From the NCBI GenBank assembly GCA_026770585.1, contig MU647668.1, forward strand, positions 1 to 24,058: DNA of 24,058 nucleotides, read 5' to 3'. The notes beneath the pieces were generated by a model. That model ran no database searches, was not told where the DNA came from, and saw nothing but the letters and a program-made list of their open reading frames with translations. Shown here piece by piece: positions 1-8,603 of this stretch (position 1 is its first letter; each line of letters starts with the position of its first letter). Position numbers and translations under genes: made by a program. The stretch comes from Baffinella frigidus (Eukaryota; Cryptophyceae; Cryptomonadales; Baffinellaceae).

Positions 1-204
1 CCCTTGGAGCCATTTCCTTCTCCTTTTAATGATCACGTCCCCTTTTACACCGTCAGTTGACTTTTCGTCAAGTCCCTTACATGTAAGGCCTTCTTAAGTT
101 GAGGTTTCTTAAGTAAACTCCAAGCCTTAAGTGGCTTGACAGTAAGGCCAATCGAGCTCACAACCTGAGCTCTCATGCTGGTCTCTCACAGGGTGGGAAA
201 TTAC
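1..204. other. Left edge, probable hAT intron
   Basis: No coding signal is recognised here. On the minus strand the second transposase exon meets a plausible 5' splice site at base 204 (G|GTAAT), so this stretch is most simply the start of the next intron and perhaps the next exon, cut off by the window edge. The alternative is that the transposase frame simply runs to its stop at 173. Confidence 0.35.
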
Positions 205-1458
205 CGAACTCCTGGATGACCCTGTCGAGGTAGTCCCGCAAGAAGGCGGCGCCCTTGGTGACCTCGGCGGCCGCGCAGAAGGCCTCCATGAAGACGGAGC
301 CGACCTCGCTGTTCGCCATGATGTTGATCATGGGATTGCCGAAGAACGAGCACCCGTCGGTGGAGATCGTGATAGGGCAGTTCTCCGCCTCCGCACGGAG
401 CGTCGCGAACGCCCGCGCCTTTGCCTCGTCGTAGAGCTCGTCGAGCAGCCGCCCCTCCAGCTCCTTCTCCCCCGGAGGCTTGTACAGCGTCGGACCCGCC
501 TGCTTCCGCTTCGCCTCCGTACCCTCGAGCCACCCCAGGTACTGCACCGAGTTCACCATCTCCTTCGTCGCCTTGCTCTTCCCAATCGACGCCGGGAGGG
601 CTTCCCGGATCCTCCACAAGTTGAACGCCTTGTCCACCTCCTGCCAAGAACGAGCGTTGAATTCAGCAAACAATCACAGCACCGCGCCGCCCGAAGCTGT
701 CAACATAGCTGCAGCGCCAGAGTCAACAAAGCAGCAGAGAAAGGACGGGGCAGGGAAGAGGCAGGGAAGATCACCTTGATTTCATCGGGCTTGTTGCGAT
801 GGTCCGGCCGAGGAATGACCATGTGCGTCAGCTTGCCCTGCGTCTTCGGCAGACCTCTGAGCTCCTCGGCGAACAACGCCGCCTTCACCTTGTGCCCACC
901 CTGCATAGCCGCCTCATGCTTGCGCTTGAGGTCGCTGCGCGTCATGTTGACCTCGTCCTGAGCGTGCGCCTCCAGAGCTTCGACGACCGGAGTGATCGCC
1001 GCCTGCAGATCTCTGAGAGTGTTCTTCTTCACCGACCCCGATGGATGGCAAATGGAGACCCCGTTGTTCGTCTTCTGCAGCAGGTGAGACTTGCCCCTCG
1101 TTTCGGTGCCCTTCCAGTCATCGTTGCAGAGCGTGCACACGTTATGGCGCGTCGCCCCATCCTTGGTCTTCTCGATCACGGAGAAGATGAGGTCATTGAG
1201 CTTCTTCTCCAGAAACTGCTTCCCCTCCTTCCCGGCCCACTCTGGCTGCTCTGGCGACGGCGGCGCGGCAGCCGCGAGCAGCGCCGCAGCAGCGCGCCCT
1301 GCATCTCCATCCAGCGGTGGCAGAGCGCGCTCCGGCTCCTGCGGCTCCAGCCCCTGCCACTCCGCGAGCCGGACCCGCTGCGCATGAGCATCCAAGTTGG
1401 AAGGCCGCTCCAACCCGACGCGGCGTTCCACATCGCCAAGGCAGCCAGATAAGGCCAT
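205..1458 (-). CDS. hAT-type transposase, N-terminal part (BED finger + DUF659-like), two exons
   Basis: This is the 5' part of a cut-and-paste DNA transposase of the hAT superfamily. Exon 1 (1458-775) starts at the ATG before ALSGCLGDV; an upstream in-frame ATG lies inside the neighbouring palindrome and is less likely. Exon 1 has a low-complexity Ala/Pro stretch and then a BED-like zinc finger: C-x2-C (CTLCNDDW), then KSHLL, then VSICHP. A GT-AG intron fits 774-641 (AAG|GTGATC to TTGGCAG|GAG, phase 0). Exon 2 (640 to about 205) resumes at EVDKAFNLW and contains a DUF659-like core (ITISTDGCSFFG, then INIMANSEVGSVF, then FLRDYLDRVIQEFG), the block that in this family precedes the RNase-H-like catalytic region. 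The rest of the catalytic domain and the C-terminal hATC dimerisation domain lie off the window. Whether it is active cannot be judged. The frames are open, so it is not visibly decayed. Confidence 0.75.
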
Positions 1459-1537
1459 CCCGCCTGGGGCTTCAGGTCCCACACGCAGTACGCGGGCAGG
1501 GCGCGCCCACCGGCCGCGGCCTCCATGCTCGTTGATT

Positions 1538-1600
1538 TCGTGTTGGAATGAGGTCAGTTCACACGATTTTGTCGTGTGAACTGACCTCATTCCAACACGA
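1538..1600. repeat. Perfect 29-bp-arm palindrome
   Basis: Arms 1538-1566 and 1572-1600 are exact reverse complements around a 5-base loop (ttttg). The palindrome lies between the divergent hAT gene (minus) and WD40 gene (plus). Both neighbouring frames read through it and therefore share a false N-terminus (MRSVHT...). It may be two head-to-head transposon ends, or a cruciform-forming site in a shared promoter. Confidence 0.9.
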
Positions 1601-1763
1601 GCCCCAGCGTTCTCGCGCCTTGCTCGACGGTTCTCGCGCCTTGCTCTCAGGGTCCTTCAGGGACAGACGTTCCCACGTTTCCACCCCGGCACGGGAACGG
1701 CTGTTTTGGGCGGGAACGGGAACGGCACCCTCCAGAAACAGCCGTTTCCCCAAGCCCTGGAGG

Positions 1764-2861
1764 ATGCTGGCTCTTGGTGTTGACGATGGGCGGGTGATGC
1801 TGGTGGACGAGGCGACCGGGGAGGTGAGGTGGACTGTGGAGGCTCACGGGGAGGATTCAGTCGTACAGGTGGCGATGTCACCGAACGGCGGGTTCGTGGC
1901 GAGCGTGGGAGATGCTGAGGAGAACTGGAAGCTCTGGGACGTCGCGACCGGCACTGCGTGGATGGCCGGAGCCAAGCACGACGGAACGGGAGCTTGCATC
2001 TGCGAGGTGGACGAGGTGGACGATGAGAGTGACCGTGTGTTCCAGGAAGGATGCCCGGTAAAAGCACACCTTGGGGGCCTAGACGTGTTGACCTTCTCGC
2101 CGTGCGGACAGAGGCTTGCCTCAGGGGACAACAAAGGCGCGGTGATCCTGTGGGATGCTCAGACGGGGAGGGCGGAGCGACGTATGGAGACAGGTTCCGG
2201 GGTCATGTCTCTCTCCTTCTCGGCATGCGGGGCGCGGCTGGCGAGCGAGAATGTGGATGGGTTGATTCACGTACGTGGGATGAATCCGGGGGCTTTGCTC
2301 CGCACGATCCAGAATACATGCTTGTTCAAGGCCAGCCTGCACTTTTCCCCTGCTGACAGTCGCAAACTCGCGAGCGTGTCCACCGTGTCGAACAACGACT
2401 TGGTTCGCGTGTGGGACGTTGACAGCGGCGAGATGATCAAGAGCTTCGCGGGCAAGTCCTTCGCGGTGTTTTCTCCCGACGGACGCACGATCGCCAGTGC
2501 CAGCACCGGCGGCGCTAGTCACGTTCTCTTGACCAACTCTGATACTGGAGCACTGCGGTTGAGGCTGCTTGGCCATCAGGGGTATGTGTTATGTGCATCC
2601 TTCTCGGTCGACGACGGGAGCAAGCTCGCCTCGGTCAGCAGCGACGGCACCTGCAAGGTGTGGGACTCATCGACCGGAGCGCTCCTCCGAAGCATCGCCG
2701 TGGGAGCATCGCTGAGGTCCGTCTCGTGGGGGCGTGACTGGGTGCGGGACACGCAGAGGGTGGCGGCCTTCGCGATGGGGCACCACCCGCGGCTCGGGGA
2801 AAGCTCGCGGGTGCTGGAGCTGGACGCGGGGGTGGTCCGGATGATCCTCGACCTCGTGTGA
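1764..2861 (+). CDS. WD40-repeat protein with conserved C-terminal box
   Basis: A 365-residue beta-propeller protein, presumably a protein-interaction scaffold. The frame is open from 1548, but that ATG lies inside the palindrome; the ATG at 1764 begins directly at propeller sequence (LALGVDDGRV) and is preferred, although the gene could be 5'-truncated. WD signatures: KLWD near residue 65, AVILWD near 130 (after LTFSPCGQRLASG), VRVWD near 225, KVWDSSTG near 310 (after GHQGYVLCASF). An acidic, Cys-containing insertion (CEVDEVDDESD) sits between the second and third blades. The last ~33 residues are not propeller: FAMGHHPRLG, then LELD, then VVRMIL. The same tail ends the ankyrin protein at 18,441-19,412. 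Codon use is GC-rich like the neighbouring hAT gene, unlike the AT-richer right half. The function beyond scaffolding is unknown. Confidence 0.85.
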   Translation: MLALGVDDGRVMLVDEATGEVRWTVEAHGEDSVVQVAMSPNGGFVASVGDAEENWKLWDVATGTAWMAGAKHDGTGACICEVDEVDDESDRVFQEGCPVKAHLGGLDVLTFSPCGQRLASGDNKGAVILWDAQTGRAERRMETGSGVMSLSFSACGARLASENVDGLIHVRGMNPGALLRTIQNTCLFKASLHFSPADSRKLASVSTVSNNDLVRVWDVDSGEMIKSFAGKSFAVFSPDGRTIASASTGGASHVLLTNSDTGALRLRLLGHQGYVLCASFSVDDGSKLASVSSDGTCKVWDSSTGALLRSIAVGASLRSVSWGRDWVRDTQRVAAFAMGHHPRLGESSRVLELDAGVVRMILDLV

Positions 2862-2905
2862 TCGTCGGGAGCATCAGGTACTTGTGCCGCCGATTTTGCT
2901 TATGT

Positions 2906-3100
2906 GAACCCTAAACCCTGAACCCCCAAAAATTGAACGATTCCTGCTCGGATTAGTCACCGCCCTATCCTAAACCCTAAACCCTGAACCCTGAACCATA
3001 AACCATATACCATACACCCTCAACCCTGAACCCTATACACTGAACCCTGAACCCTGAACCCTAACCCCTAATCCCTAACCCCTAACCCCTAATTCCTACT
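2906..3100. repeat. Degenerate telomere-like repeat block (CCCTAAA/CCCTGAA)
   Basis: Runs of ccctaaaccctgaaccc and variants (ccctaacccc, accatac) just after the WD40 gene. They are variants of the plant/algal telomere unit CCCTAAA, read C-rich on the plus strand. The decay suggests an interstitial relic. Confidence 0.85.
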
Positions 3101-3118
3101 CCCGCATCCAGCTTTTTC

Positions 3119-3262
3119 ATGGTGACTGCACAGGAGAAGGCTCAGTCCCTGCGCGCGGACGGGAGCATCAGGCTGGGTGCGGTGGTGCGCCTTTTCCTGG
3201 ACCCGGAACCCCCCCGTAACGCTGTCCGCATCACCCGCAGCATGGCAATTGGCGCGGTGTAG
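3119..3262 (+). pseudogene. Short open frame, possible gene or exon fragment
   Basis: A 47-residue frame (starts MVTAQEKAQSL, ends ITRSMAIGAV) with GC-rich, coding-like composition, sandwiched between the telomere-like block and featureless sequence. No family is recognised. It could be an orphan exon left by rearrangement, or chance. It shares the 13-mer cgggagcatcagg with the base pairs just after the WD40 stop. Confidence 0.25.
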
Positions 3263-3594
3263 GCGTGTGGCGGAGAGAGGTGATGTGGAGAAGGGGTGTC
3301 TCAGTGGGTGGTGAGAGCGGAAATGTAGGCAAGGTCCACTTGATAGGGTTCAAGAGTTACAGGGCTGACTCAAATTGGAGGTCAAACAATACAAGGTCGC
3401 ACACTGGACACGCCGATGCGGACGTTATTTATTTAAAGTCCGCACACTGACTGCTTTTTTTGTGGACGTTAAAACAGCGGGGGGGAAATGGTCTTTAGAG
3501 TGCTTACCCCCCCGGAGAATGGAGCTGGCGAATTTTCGGTTCGAAAAAAATGTCAAAATTTCCCAGGAAAAACTGGGTTCCCGAGTGGTGCAAG
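3263..3594. other. Unassigned stretch
   Basis: No gene, RNA or clear repeat is seen. The frames here are short and their translations look random. Confidence 0.5.
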
Positions 3595-3708
3595 AACCCC
3601 AAACCCCAAACTCTAAACCCTGAACCCTACACCCTACTCCCCAAACCACAAACCCCAAACTCCAAACCCTAAACCCCAAACCCCAAACCCCAAACCCCAA
3701 ACCCCAAC
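3595..3708. repeat. Second telomere-like block (CCCCAAA/CCCTAAA)
   Basis: Units such as aaccccaaaccc and aaaccctaaacc, same strand orientation as the 2.9-3.1 kb block. Five copies of ccccaaa in a row near 3680-3705. Confidence 0.8.
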
Positions 3709-3712
3709 CGAA

Positions 3713-4465
3713 GGACATCGAGGGGGTGGTACAGGCGGGCGGGGGGGGGGAGCCTGCCATGCACATAATCCCGCCGGGCATTAACCGTGACATTACGGCC
3801 AGGTTGTGTGGGAATTTGGTGGACACTGCTGGAATTCCCACAAAATCTAGCCGTGCCGTGATATCCAGTCCCCGAGCATTCAATTTGAATATTCGGCGGG
3901 AGTTGAGGGCCTGAAGCGCTTTACAAACTTGAGGGCCTGACTCGCTTTACAAACCGCAGGATATCGAGGGGGTGGTGCTGGCGGGCGCGGGGGGGGAGTC
4001 GGCCGTGCACATCGTCCAGGTCACGAGCCCCCCCCCCGGTGCCAGTTGTTGTCGTACAGGTTTCGAACCCCACACCCCGTGCCACTTGTTGTTGACTAAT
4101 CACAGGCTTTCCCACCCGGGTAGTGATCCCGGTTTAGTTAACTCTCTGGTACAAACGCTGCGCGGGTTAGTCAACCGTGCAGAGGTGGTGCCGGCGGGCG
4201 CGGGGGGGGGTCTTTCTCGGTCGAAACCCACTCGAGGCTGGAAGTGGGACTATTTTAAATGTGGGGTTGTTAAATTTAGTACCAGTCACGGGCATGCTTG
4301 GTCACGTATCTGGGGTTATAACCCCAGATACGTGACCAAATGCCCCGATTTGTGTGAAAATTACTACACAATTCTTTTTTTTTTCACTTGTGAAAGAATG
4401 ACTATTTTAAAATAGTCACACTTCTAGCCTCGAGTGGACATCGTCCAGGTTGCGAGCCCCGCCTT
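3713..4465. repeat. Three copies of a 70-80-bp GC-rich unit, the third split by an inserted element
   Basis: Unit copies begin near 3713, 3957 and 4183, sharing gacatcgagggggtggt, then cggcgggcgcgggggggg, then tgcacatcgtccaggt. The third copy stops at about 4212 and resumes at about 4438 with gacatcgtccaggt, so the 4229-4436 element and a short flank landed in it. The shared peptide frame (GVVLAGAGGESAVHIV) hints at a coding origin, but no intact gene remains. Two ~40-base copies of a separate repeat containing ctggtacaaacg lie at 4131-4175 and 4845-4888. Confidence 0.7.
4229..4436. mobile_element. Non-autonomous inverted-repeat element (MITE-like), 208 bp
   Basis: Terminal inverted repeats of about 31 bp: left cactcgaggctggaagtg, right its near-exact complement ending agcctcgagtg. 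The centre holds a perfect 42-bp palindrome (4298-4339). No coding capacity is present. The insertion is visible because it divides a repeat copy. A clear target-site duplication was not found by eye. Confidence 0.8.
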
Positions 4466-4577
4466 ACTTTTTCGTGTTTGTTAATCTCAAGCCTGGAGAT
4501 GCGTGGTCCAAACGTAGTCCAACCTGCCTCTGCACCGAGACGGGCTCGTCGTAAGGCTCATCTACGGGGAGCCCCCC

Positions 4578-4680
4578 GTACAGGGGTACCTTGCTCATGA
4601 GAAATCGCCCCCTCCCCTAGGATCACCATAGGGCCTTAGGCATAGGCATAGTGTGGGTTTTTAGGGAGAGGCGCTTTCTT
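4578..4680. mobile_element. Degraded copy of the 5651-5773 element
   Basis: Starts gtacaggggtaccttgct and keeps the cctaggatcaccatagggcc core, as in the intact copy at 5651-5773, but the right end stops at ctttcttat where the next element begins. Confidence 0.7.
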
Positions 4681-4784
4681 ATCCCTCAAGTGCCCATGCC
4701 GCCAAATTTGACGGCCAAGAGGTCCTAGGCAGGTCCTAGGGCCCTACCGTAGGGCGTATGAGCCTACTGGCCGCTTAAGGGATA
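4680..4784. mobile_element. MITE-like element, family with tatcccttaag ends, copy 1
   Basis: Ends tatccctcaagtg and gccgcttaagggata are inverted repeats. The inside contains aaatttgacggccaagagg and two copies of gtcctagg. It is about 105 bp with no coding capacity. Confidence 0.7.
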
Positions 4785-4966
4785 CCCCTGTTTATGCTGT
4801 CTTGCGACGGTTGACTTATCATGACTTTCTGTCCTAAGCCCCTGTTTAGTTACTTCCCTGGTACAAACGCGGCACGGGTAAGTCAACTGGTTGGCTAACC
4901 GCCTCGGGCCTCTCGTTCGCAGGCGACTCCCGATGAGGACTTGGTTTGTACCAGAAACGGCATGTA

Positions 4967-5071
4967 TACCCCTTGAGTGGTCAGCCGGTCAAATTTGACC
5001 GGCAAGAGGTCCTAGGCAGGTCCTAGGACCCTACGGTAGGGTGTATGACCCTACTGGCCACTTAAGGGATA
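4967..5071. mobile_element. MITE-like element, same family, copy 2
   Basis: Same internal block (ccggcaagaggtcctagg, then ctacggtagggtgtatg) and right end gccacttaagggata as copy 1 about 290 bases upstream. Its internal palindrome ccggtcaaatttgaccgg is perfect here and decayed in copy 1. Confidence 0.7.
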
Positions 5072-5192
5072 ATACATGTAGAGACTATACAACTACATGT
5101 ACCGAGATTATACAACGACATGTACGATTTGAGTGGCTGACAGCCTTGGGCTCTCGTGCGCAGGCGCGCCCGATGGTGCTGGCGGGCGACAA

Positions 5193-5375
5193 GTGAGGCG
5201 GGCCCGTCCCAGCTTCCCGCGGCGGGCCCGTCCGTCTTCTGGCGTCCAGAGGCGGGCCCGTCCTAGCTTCCCGAGGCGGGCCCTTCCGTCCCGAGGCGGA
5301 CCCGTCCTAGACTGCCGAGGCGGCATGTTCCGAGGCGGGCCCATCCTAGCTTCCGTCCCGAGGCGGGCCGGTGCT
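5193..5375. repeat. GC-rich minisatellite (GAGGCGGGCCCGTCC unit)
   Basis: About seven imperfect tandem copies of gaggcgggcccgtcctagctt and shorter forms. The frames crossing it encode repetitive Arg/Ala/Pro sequence typical of repeat translation, so no gene is called. Confidence 0.8.
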
Positions 5376-5410
5376 CTGGAGGGGCGCTCGCTGATCAGGC
5401 GCCGCGCCCT

Positions 5411-5518
5411 GTGAGGACCGGGTCCGGGATGGGCCCGCCTCAGGGAAAAAGGGCTCCAAGGGTGAGTCCTATATCGGGGAAATCCCTGAGGCGGGCCCAT
5501 CCCGGACCCGGTCCTCAC
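5411..5518. repeat. Perfect 36-bp inverted repeat around a 36-bp spacer
   Basis: Arms 5411-5446 (gtgaggaccgggtccgggat...) and 5483-5518 are exact complements. The arms contain the gggcccgcct core of the adjacent minisatellite, so both probably derive from one element. Confidence 0.9.
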
Positions 5519-5650
5519 ACGCCCCCCCCCACCCCCTAGGACCACCGTAGGGCCATAGATGATCCCTACTGCACGGAAATGGGGCAAACGAGAGAACAGT
5601 GCGTGTACAAGAGGCACGCTAGGCTAGAGAGAGAAGAGTGCGATTACATG

Positions 5651-5773
5651 GTACAGGGGTACCTCGCTCATAAGAAACGCCCACCCCCCTAGGACCACCA
5701 TAGGGCCCTAGGCATAGTCCTACTGTAGGGTCCTAGGGGGGGGCGGTTTCTTATGAGCGAGGTACCCCTGTAC
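5651..5773. mobile_element. Inverted-repeat element, 123 bp, intact
   Basis: Terminal inverted repeats of 28 bp match perfectly (gtacaggggtacctcgctca at the left, complement at the right end), with a cctaggaccaccatagggcc core that is itself semi-palindromic. A degraded relative lies at 4578-4680 and a core fragment near 5536. The right end encodes MSEVPLY in one frame, so it can create false gene starts. Confidence 0.85.
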
Positions 5774-5879
5774 GCCAGGCGAGAGAGAGGAAAGTGCGAT
5801 TTCGGTACGCTAGGCCACAGGTTGTGGATGGGGGGTTCTGCTCTCTGGGCCAGCGAATGTTCGCTTTCAATAAAGTTGA

Positions 5880-6210
5880 TTTCTCTCTCTCGTCGCGGCG
5901 TGCTCTCTTTCGTGGATCGCTACCTCTCTCGCTCTCTCGTGCATCTCTCTCTCTCTCGCTCTACCTACCTACCCCTCTCTCTCTCTCGCTCTCTCGTTCT
6001 GTTTTATTTTAGTCTCTACCTCTCTGTCTCTCTCCTCTCTCGTACATCTCTCTACCTCTCTCTCTCTCCCTTTTTGTTTTAGTCGCTACCTCTCTCTCTC
6101 TCTCTCTTCACCTCTCTCTCTCTCTCTCTCTCTTTCTCTCTTTCTTCACCTCTACCTCTCGCTCTCTTTCTCTCTCTCTCTCTCTCTCTACCTCTCTCCT
6201 CTCTCGTAAT
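5880..6210. repeat. CT-rich microsatellite tract
   Basis: Over 300 bases of ctctct with interspersed tacc, tcgct and ttttagt. Simple-sequence DNA; frames through it (Ser/Leu-rich or Arg/Glu-rich) are not genes. Confidence 0.95.
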
Positions 6211-7461
6211 CTCTTTCTCATCGAGGTGGACATCTCACTTGCGTCACAGAGTTCCAGCGGTCGTGCAGAAGCGAGTGCGCGACCTCTCTCTTCCTCTTGC
6301 TGCACCCTACATGCAAAGCGCGCGTGACTTCTCTCTAGCTCCAGCCGAACCGCGCATTTCATCGACGTCCGAGTGGCCTTTCAAACCGAGTGAGGCACTG
6401 GTAATCAAGTGTTTCACTGGAGTCTCGCCCCTGTACAGATCCCACGCGTGTCCTGAGAGGTCCTCACTCCTAGAGTGAGAACTGGTTCTATCGTTGCCCC
6501 CCCCCCCCACGTTCCGACCCCCCGGTGTGTACCACGCATCTCTCCCAGGAAAAGCTGGGCCGAACCCTCGTAAGGGACGAACCCTCCTAAGGGTGCCTCC
6601 CCTATCCCTGGGATAGGGCAGGCTCCTGCGCCAAGTTTCTATCGTCTCTAAGTCATCGCCACCTGGCGTCCAGCTCACCAGAACCACGAACCAAGCGCAC
6701 CCTTCTGGGATCTTGAGCCTCAAGTTCGAAGCAGGCTGTTCGAAGGCGAACAGCCTGCCTCGAACCACGAGAGACCGCCTCCTTTTCGGGTTCACCGACT
6801 CTTCTCAAGTTGACAGGCGGGGTGTGCGGTACAACTCCATCAACTTTGGACCGGGAAAGAGCCCGGGCTCACCAATTTGGCAAATTTGGACCAGGAAAGA
6901 GCCCGGGCTCGCCAAATTGGTGAGCCCAAATATACTGAGACAGATGTCTTTTAGGTCTTTTAGGTTCTTTGAGCTCCCAACGCAGGCGGACACTGGAACT
7001 GGCTCTGCAGGAAAGCCCTGCTTCCTTTCGGATCGCATCAAGCCTCCCGGTGCAGAGCATAAGCTGAGCCAGATATATCCGTCGGTTAATGGGGGCACAC
7101 GAACCTCGTGACCACCTCGTGACCCGAAGTGATCGTCTCCAGATCGTTGCCTCCTGGCGTCCAGCTCACAACCCGAGCTGGCAACCTCTTTTCTAGCGTT
7201 AGAGGAGAGGTCGTAAGCCGAGGTTGTAAGCTGAATGGGCCCGTCCCAGGTGTGCAGCCTTGCGACTGCCTCACCAGCGTGCGCTCTTCCGCAGTGCTCT
7301 CCAGCGTAGGAGTCACCATCCTGCAAGCTGGGACGGGCCCTTGTGGGATCGCCTCGTGACACTGACCCCGTTCTGACGCATCACCGCCCCCTGGCGTTCA
7401 GCTCACAAGAAGCAGGATCCAAGCGCTCTCGCCCACGCATGTGGTGCAGGCGTAAGGGCGG
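6184..7461. repeat. Segmental duplication, copy 1
   Basis: From the tacctctctcctctctcgta edge through to the zinc-finger 3' end this is nearly identical to 12,660-14,216. Shared landmarks: gaggtggacatctcac, a poly-C run (near 6498), a hairpin (gttcgaagcaggctgttcg and its complement, 6724-6763), paired gagcccgggctc sites (near 6858-6910), and inverted gggcccgtccca/tgggacgggccc sites (7230 and 7332). Three copies of cctggcgtccagctcac lie near 6663, 7150 and 7390. It contains no convincing gene: the frames are short and shared only because the DNA is duplicated. Confidence 0.85.
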
Positions 7462-7600
7462 TCACTCCTGATGGGTGCGCATGTGCCGCGTCAGGTTGCC
7501 GGAGTGCGAGAAGGCCATGCCGCAGGTGGTGCAGGGGTAGGGGCGGTCGCCGGAATGGGTGCGCATGTGCTTCGTCAGGCTGCCATTCTCCGAGAAGGGT
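7462..7600 (-). pseudogene. C2H2 zinc-finger array, 3' fragment (copy A)
   Basis: On the minus strand this reads [41 protein letters not shown] and a stop: one complete C2H2 finger (C-x2-C-x12-H-x3-H) and the helix half of another, with TGDRPYP-type linkers. The 5' side is cut at about 7600, where telomere-like repeat begins in mid-finger. Its 3' end and flank match the array at 14,217-14,526, so it came with the segmental duplication. Confidence 0.85.
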
Positions 7601-7605
7601 TCATG

Positions 7606-8582
7606 GCTCAGGGTGTCGTGTGTCGGGTGTCGGGTTCGGGATTTGGGGTTGAGGGTTTCGGGTGTTCTGGGCTGAGGGTTAAGGGTTGAGGGTTTAGGGT
7701 TTAGGCTGTAGGTTGTTAGGTTTGAGTGTTCAGGGATTGGAGTTTAGGGTTTGGGTTTTAGTGTGCAGTGTTGGGGGTTGAGGGTTGAGGGCTTAGGGTT
7801 TGGGGTTTAGGGTGTGAGGTGCAGTGTTGCGGGGCTCGGGTTGGGGGTTCGGGGTTGAGGGTTGAGGGGGTTTGGGGTTTGGGGTGTAGGGTTTAGGGTT
7901 CGGGGTTGACGGATTGGGTTTTAGCGTTCAGGGTTTAGGGTTGAGGGTTTGGGTTTGCAGGGACTAGGGTTAAGGGTTAAGGGTTTCGGGTCTATGGTTT
8001 GGTGTTGAGTGTTGCGGGGGTCGGGTTGCGGGTGGCGGGTTTCGGGTGTAGGGATGAGTGTTTGGGGTTTAGGGTTTAGGCTCCAGAGTTTAGGGCTTAG
8101 TGTTCGGGATTTGGACTTGAGAGTTTCGGGTGTTGAGGGTTTAGGGTTTGGGGTGCAGGGTTTAGGGTTTAGGGTTTAGGGTTTAGGTTTCAGATTTGAG
8201 TGTTGAGGGTGTCGGGTTTAGTTTAGAGTTCAGGGTTCTGGGTGTCGTGTTTCGGGTTTGGGGTTTGGGGATGGGGGTTGAGGGACGAGGGTGTTCAGGG
8301 TTTAGGGTATAGGTTTTCGGGTTTGGCGTTGAGGTGATAGTGTTCAGGGTTTAGGGTTTAGGTGTTGGTGTTCAGGGTTCAGGGATTAGGGTGTAGGGTT
8401 GAGGGTTCAGTGTTGCGGGGTTCGGGTTTGGGGTTTGGAGTTGAGGGTTTAGGGTGTTGAGTGTTTAGGGTTTAGGGTTTAGGATTGAGTGTTGAGGTTT
8501 GGGGGTTGAGGGTTGAGGGTTTGGGTTTTGGTGTTCAGGGTTCAGGGGTTAAGGTTTGGGGTTTAGGGTTTAGGGTTGAGGG
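7606..8582. repeat. Long degenerate telomere-like block (TTTAGGG/TTGAGGG orientation)
   Basis: Nearly 1 kb of gggtttagggtttaggg, ggttgaggg, gtgttcaggg and gggtttcggg variants, G-rich on the plus strand and so opposite to the blocks at 2.9, 3.6 and 12.2 kb. Only short stretches (near 8155-8185) keep perfect TTTAGGG units. No genes. Confidence 0.9.
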
Positions 8583-8603
8583 TCCTGCCATTGGGGATGC
8601 AAA

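Noticed and set aside
2121-2576. 151-residue minus-strand frame
   Set aside because: Antisense shadow of the WD40 coding region.
4050-4080. caggtttcgaacccc resembling a tRNA T-arm
   Set aside because: No matching acceptor, D or anticodon arms at the right distances; it lies inside a repeated unit.
5753-6082. Frame beginning MSEVPLYARRERG
   Set aside because: Starts in the end of an inverted-repeat element and runs into a CT microsatellite.
6307-6795. 162-residue minus-strand frame, and its relative at 12,783-13,550
   Set aside because: Its similarity comes only from the segmental duplication; it crosses poly-C runs and hairpins and shows no domain.
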